From assembly GCA_024763135.1 (NCBI GenBank), contig JANTGD010000113.1:1-9632 (forward strand): DNA of 9,632 bases. Reading direction: 5' to 3'. The position numbers and the translations under genes were made by a program. The notes beneath the pieces were generated by a model that made no database searches, was not told where the DNA came from, and worked only from the letters and a program-made list of their open reading frames with translations. The DNA comes from Thiotrichales bacterium (lineage in GTDB: Bacteria; Pseudomonadota; Gammaproteobacteria; UWMA-0217). Positions 7,917-9,632 of the stretch are shown here, in pieces. The first letter of the stretch is position 1; each line of letters begins with the position of its first letter.

Positions 7917-8713
7917 TGGTGGATCGGGCGCCTTTCAAACGTAGCGACCCCTGGGTGTGGCTGCCTGCATTGAGTGCGATAATTTTGGCGCTCTTGGTGT
8001 GGTTATGGCAGCTCAATGAGCCTCTGTTTCTCTTCCTCAATGAGGCGGGCAAGCTAATACCCGAAACTGTTTGGAGCTCCCTGACGGTGTTGGGAGATAC
8101 ATTGATTGCGGTGCTGCTCGTCCTGCCATTTGCCTATCGTTATCCACGCTTGGTGTGGGCTATGATGATCGCGTTGGTATTGGGTACGCTTGTCGTGCGG
8201 ACAGGTAAAAACCTGTTCGACGTTGCGCGTCCGCCGGCGATCCTCGACTTGCAGCAGATCCATGTGATTGGTCCAGCCCATCGCCGTGACAGTTTCCCGT
8301 CGGGCCACAGTTTGACAGCATTCATTATGGCAGCGCTGTGGGTGTTTCTCATCGCGCGTAGTCTGTGGCTTAGATTGACGCTGATTATTCTGGCTGCGCT
8401 GGTTGGCCTGAGCAGGGTCATGGTCGGTGTTCATTGGCCAGTGGATGTGTTGGTTGGAGCAGCATTGGGTTGGTTGATCGGCTGTGCCAGCGTGGCATTG
8501 AGCTGGCGCTGGGCCTGGGGGATGCGCGATGTTCCCCAAACGCTGTTTCTTATTCTGCTGCTATTGTCGGTGATCGCGTTGGCGTTCCACCAAACGCACT
8601 ATCCTTTGGCCCGCTGGTTACAAGATGTGGTCATTATCGTTGCGGGCATGAGCGGATCGATACAGCTCTATGAACGCTTCGCAATGTTCTTAAAAGGTTT
8701 GCAGAATTCATGA
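7916..8713 (+). CDS. PAP2-superfamily lipid phosphatase
   Basis: This is an inner-membrane phosphatase of the PAP2 superfamily, which includes PgpB, LpxE/LpxF and undecaprenyl-diphosphate phosphatases. All three catalytic motifs are intact: KNLFDVARP (98-106), PSGH (128-131) and SRVMVGVHWPVD (166-177), with His131 as the expected acid and His173 as the phosphorylated nucleophile. Several transmembrane helices surround them (about 14-32, 56-73, 78-95, 134-147, 151-164, 178-196 and 210-224). The substrate could be undecaprenyl diphosphate, phosphatidylglycerol phosphate or a lipid A phosphate. Its place between a GT39 gene and a receiver gene favours a polyprenyl or lipid A substrate, but that is inference. 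Its start overlaps the GT39 stop by one base and its stop overlaps the receiver start by four, so it is probably translated in a coupled way. Confidence 0.92.
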   Translation: MVDRAPFKRSDPWVWLPALSAIILALLVWLWQLNEPLFLFLNEAGKLIPETVWSSLTVLGDTLIAVLLVLPFAYRYPRLVWAMMIALVLGTLVVRTGKNLFDVARPPAILDLQQIHVIGPAHRRDSFPSGHSLTAFIMAALWVFLIARSLWLRLTLIILAALVGLSRVMVGVHWPVDVLVGAALGWLIGCASVALSWRWAWGMRDVPQTLFLILLLLSVIALAFHQTHYPLARWLQDVVIIVAGMSGSIQLYERFAMFLKGLQNS

Positions 8714-9141
8714 CTCAGCAGCGCTTCTACACCGCCAGAACCACACAACCGAAGCCCTACGCAACGGCTTTGATCATTGATGATAATGACTTCTATGCCC
8801 AAGCCATTACGGAGGATCTCGCTCGGCGGGGGACAACGTCCTTTACGCGAGCTGATTCTGCCGCGCAGGGCATCGCATTGCTCGATACGCAGGGCGAGGC
8901 CTTCGATCTCGTGGTGACGGATATCTCGATGGAATCAGAATATGCTGGTGTCCGCGTGCTCAACCACCTCAAGCGCAAACAATTGCCTGGCGACTACGCT
9001 GTTGCTACGACCGCTTTGAATTATTGGTTCGGCTTCTACCCGATCGGTGCGTTCTACAAGTATTATATGCAAGTCAACTACATGATTCCCAAGCGACCGA
9101 TCCGTGAACGCAATACCGTATTGTGGGTTCCTGGTCGATAA
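8710..9141 (+). CDS. Orphan stand-alone receiver (REC) protein, atypical C-terminal half
   Basis: The first half is a response-regulator receiver: LIIDDND with the acidic pair Asp24-Asp25, the phosphoacceptor Asp71 in VVTDISM, and VATT (98-101) at the switch Thr position. The second half is unusual. Residues 105-124 hold ten aromatic residues in twenty, where a CheY-type domain has its alpha4-beta5 region. The usual Lys-Pro pair appears as PKRP (127-130), with Lys128 the likely conserved lysine. The protein ends at residue 143 with no DNA-binding or enzymatic output domain. No histidine kinase is encoded in the window. It overlaps the PAP2 gene by four bases (ATGA), which suggests a role in the same envelope process, perhaps by protein-protein contact. 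The output is unknown. Confidence 0.82.
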   Translation: MTQQRFYTARTTQPKPYATALIIDDNDFYAQAITEDLARRGTTSFTRADSAAQGIALLDTQGEAFDLVVTDISMESEYAGVRVLNHLKRKQLPGDYAVATTALNYWFGFYPIGAFYKYYMQVNYMIPKRPIRERNTVLWVPGR

Positions 9142-9142
9142 T

Positions 9143-9147
9143 GGAGG
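9143..9147 (+). promoter_or_regulatory. Ribosome binding site that sets the yajD start
   Basis: GGAGG lies five bases before the ATG at 9153, the strongest Shine-Dalgarno in the window. It favours that ATG over the upstream in-frame GTG at 9123 and ATG at 9141, both of which overlap the receiver gene and lack a comparable site. Confidence 0.8.
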
Positions 9148-9152
9148 TTACC

Positions 9153-9542
9153 ATGGCATCGAAAGAACCGGATTCAAACAAACTCGATCAAATCGTTGCT
9201 AAGGCGCGTAAGGCGCAAGAGGAACGTGAAAAAGGATATCGGGAGCAGGCGCTCAAGCTCTATCCCTGGGTATGTGGGCGTTGTGGTCGAGAGTTCACGC
9301 ACAAAAACCTGCGGGAGCTAACCGTCCATCACCGGGACCATAATCACGACAATAATCCGTCCGATGGAAGCAATTGGGAGCTGCTATGTGTTTACTGTCA
9401 CGATAATGAGCATATGCGCTACGAGGATGAAATTGCTAAGGCAGGTCGCTCGCTGGGAGCGCAAAAACAGGATGAGGCGACGCACAACCCCTTTGCAGGC
9501 CTGAAAGATCTGCTGAACAAAGGCTCGGAAGACACAGACTAG
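9153..9542 (+). CDS. yajD: HNH nuclease-fold protein, YajD family
   Basis: This small HNH-fold protein has two zinc-binding CxxC pairs, Cys41/Cys44 (CGRC) and Cys79/Cys82 (CVYC). The HNH core is VHHRDHNHDNNP (58-69), Asn74 in GSNWELL, and His83 and His87. From memory, E. coli YajD shares most of this core and a similar ending in NPFA-LK--NK, so homology looks clear. Its physiological function is not established. With the ATG at 9153 the protein has 129 residues, against about 115 in E. coli; the extra length is partly a charged, probably helical N-terminus. It follows the receiver gene by 11 bases and may be co-transcribed with it. The TAG stop codon (9540-9542) lies inside the right 35-base repeat, so the last residues may have been altered by an insertion. 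Confidence 0.9.
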   Translation: MASKEPDSNKLDQIVAKARKAQEEREKGYREQALKLYPWVCGRCGREFTHKNLRELTVHHRDHNHDNNPSDGSNWELLCVYCHDNEHMRYEDEIAKAGRSLGAQKQDEATHNPFAGLKDLLNKGSEDTD

Positions 9543-9573
9543 TACACCGACAAGCCCAAACTGTCTATATCAG
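9539..9573 (+). repeat. Right copy of the 35-base inverted repeat
   Basis: This is the inverted partner of 60-94, matching at 33 of 35 bases. It begins with the CTAG that includes the yajD stop and ends where similarity to the left copy is lost. In both copies the same strand is the sense strand of the adjacent gene. No hairpin terminator is visible between yajD and this repeat. It is best read as the other terminal repeat of the insertion sequence proposed for the left end. Confidence 0.85.
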
Positions 9574-9632
9574 CGCAAACCCACGCGTTCAGAACAAGGC
9601 ATTGTTGCGAAGCCATGGTTGTTCCATGTCGA
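9570..9632 (-). mobile_element. Possible 3' end of a transposase gene (inference)
   Basis: On the minus strand an open frame enters from the window edge and ends with TGA at 9572-9570, just inside the repeat (last residues ...MPCSERVGLR). A transposase gene that stops at the edge of its terminal repeat is common in insertion sequences. Other frames across this short piece are also open, including one that runs through the repeat to a stop at its outer end. The reading frame is therefore uncertain, and 20 codons do not reveal a family. Confidence 0.22.

Noticed and set aside
8054..8539. 161-codon minus-strand frame opposite the PAP2 gene
   Set aside because: Its composition (Gln, His, Arg and Thr rich) is typical of antisense to a membrane-protein gene, and the PAP2 motifs on the other strand are intact.

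Overview
The window looks like gammaproteobacterial chromosome. The Slt-type transglycosylase has a signal peptide and near Slt70 length. The last gene resembles E. coli YajD closely, as I remember that protein. The first gene is a full-length TypA/BipA. Base composition is moderately GC-rich and even, and I see no tRNA, rRNA or CRISPR array.

Layout from left to right: (1) a 35-base repeat at 60-94; (2) typA on the minus strand (188-2014) with a hairpin just past its stop; (3) a 205-base divergent gap, then slt on the plus strand (2220-4169); (4) a UPF0104/LPG-synthase-TM membrane protein on the minus strand (4195-5109), converging on slt with 25 bases between the stops; (5) a 237-base divergent gap; (6) a tightly packed plus-strand series: GT2 polyprenyl-phosphate glycosyltransferase (5347-6366), GT39/ArnT-like glycosyltransferase (6363-7916), PAP2 phosphatase (7916-8713), stand-alone receiver protein (8710-9141) and HNH protein yajD (9153-9542); (7) a second copy of the 35-base repeat, inverted, at 9539-9573.

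The genes from 4.2 to 8.7 kb make a plausible envelope-modification locus. The GT2 enzyme would load a sugar onto undecaprenyl phosphate in the cytoplasm. The GT39 enzyme would transfer it to an acceptor on the periplasmic side. The PAP2 enzyme would act on a lipid (pyro)phosphate at the same membrane. Start and stop codons overlap by 4, 1 and 4 bases across four genes, so translation is probably coupled. The fourth coupled gene is an orphan receiver whose second half is aromatic-rich and unlike ordinary CheY-type domains. The sugar, the acceptor and the role of the receiver cannot be read from this sequence.

The clearest structure not explained by genes is the pair of inverted 35-base repeats (33 of 35 identical) at the two ends. 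Similarity stops sharply on both sides, and short open frames beyond them fit the 5' and 3' ends of a transposase gene. I infer that the window lies between two copies of an insertion sequence, and may be a contig that broke at those repeats. I could not identify the element.
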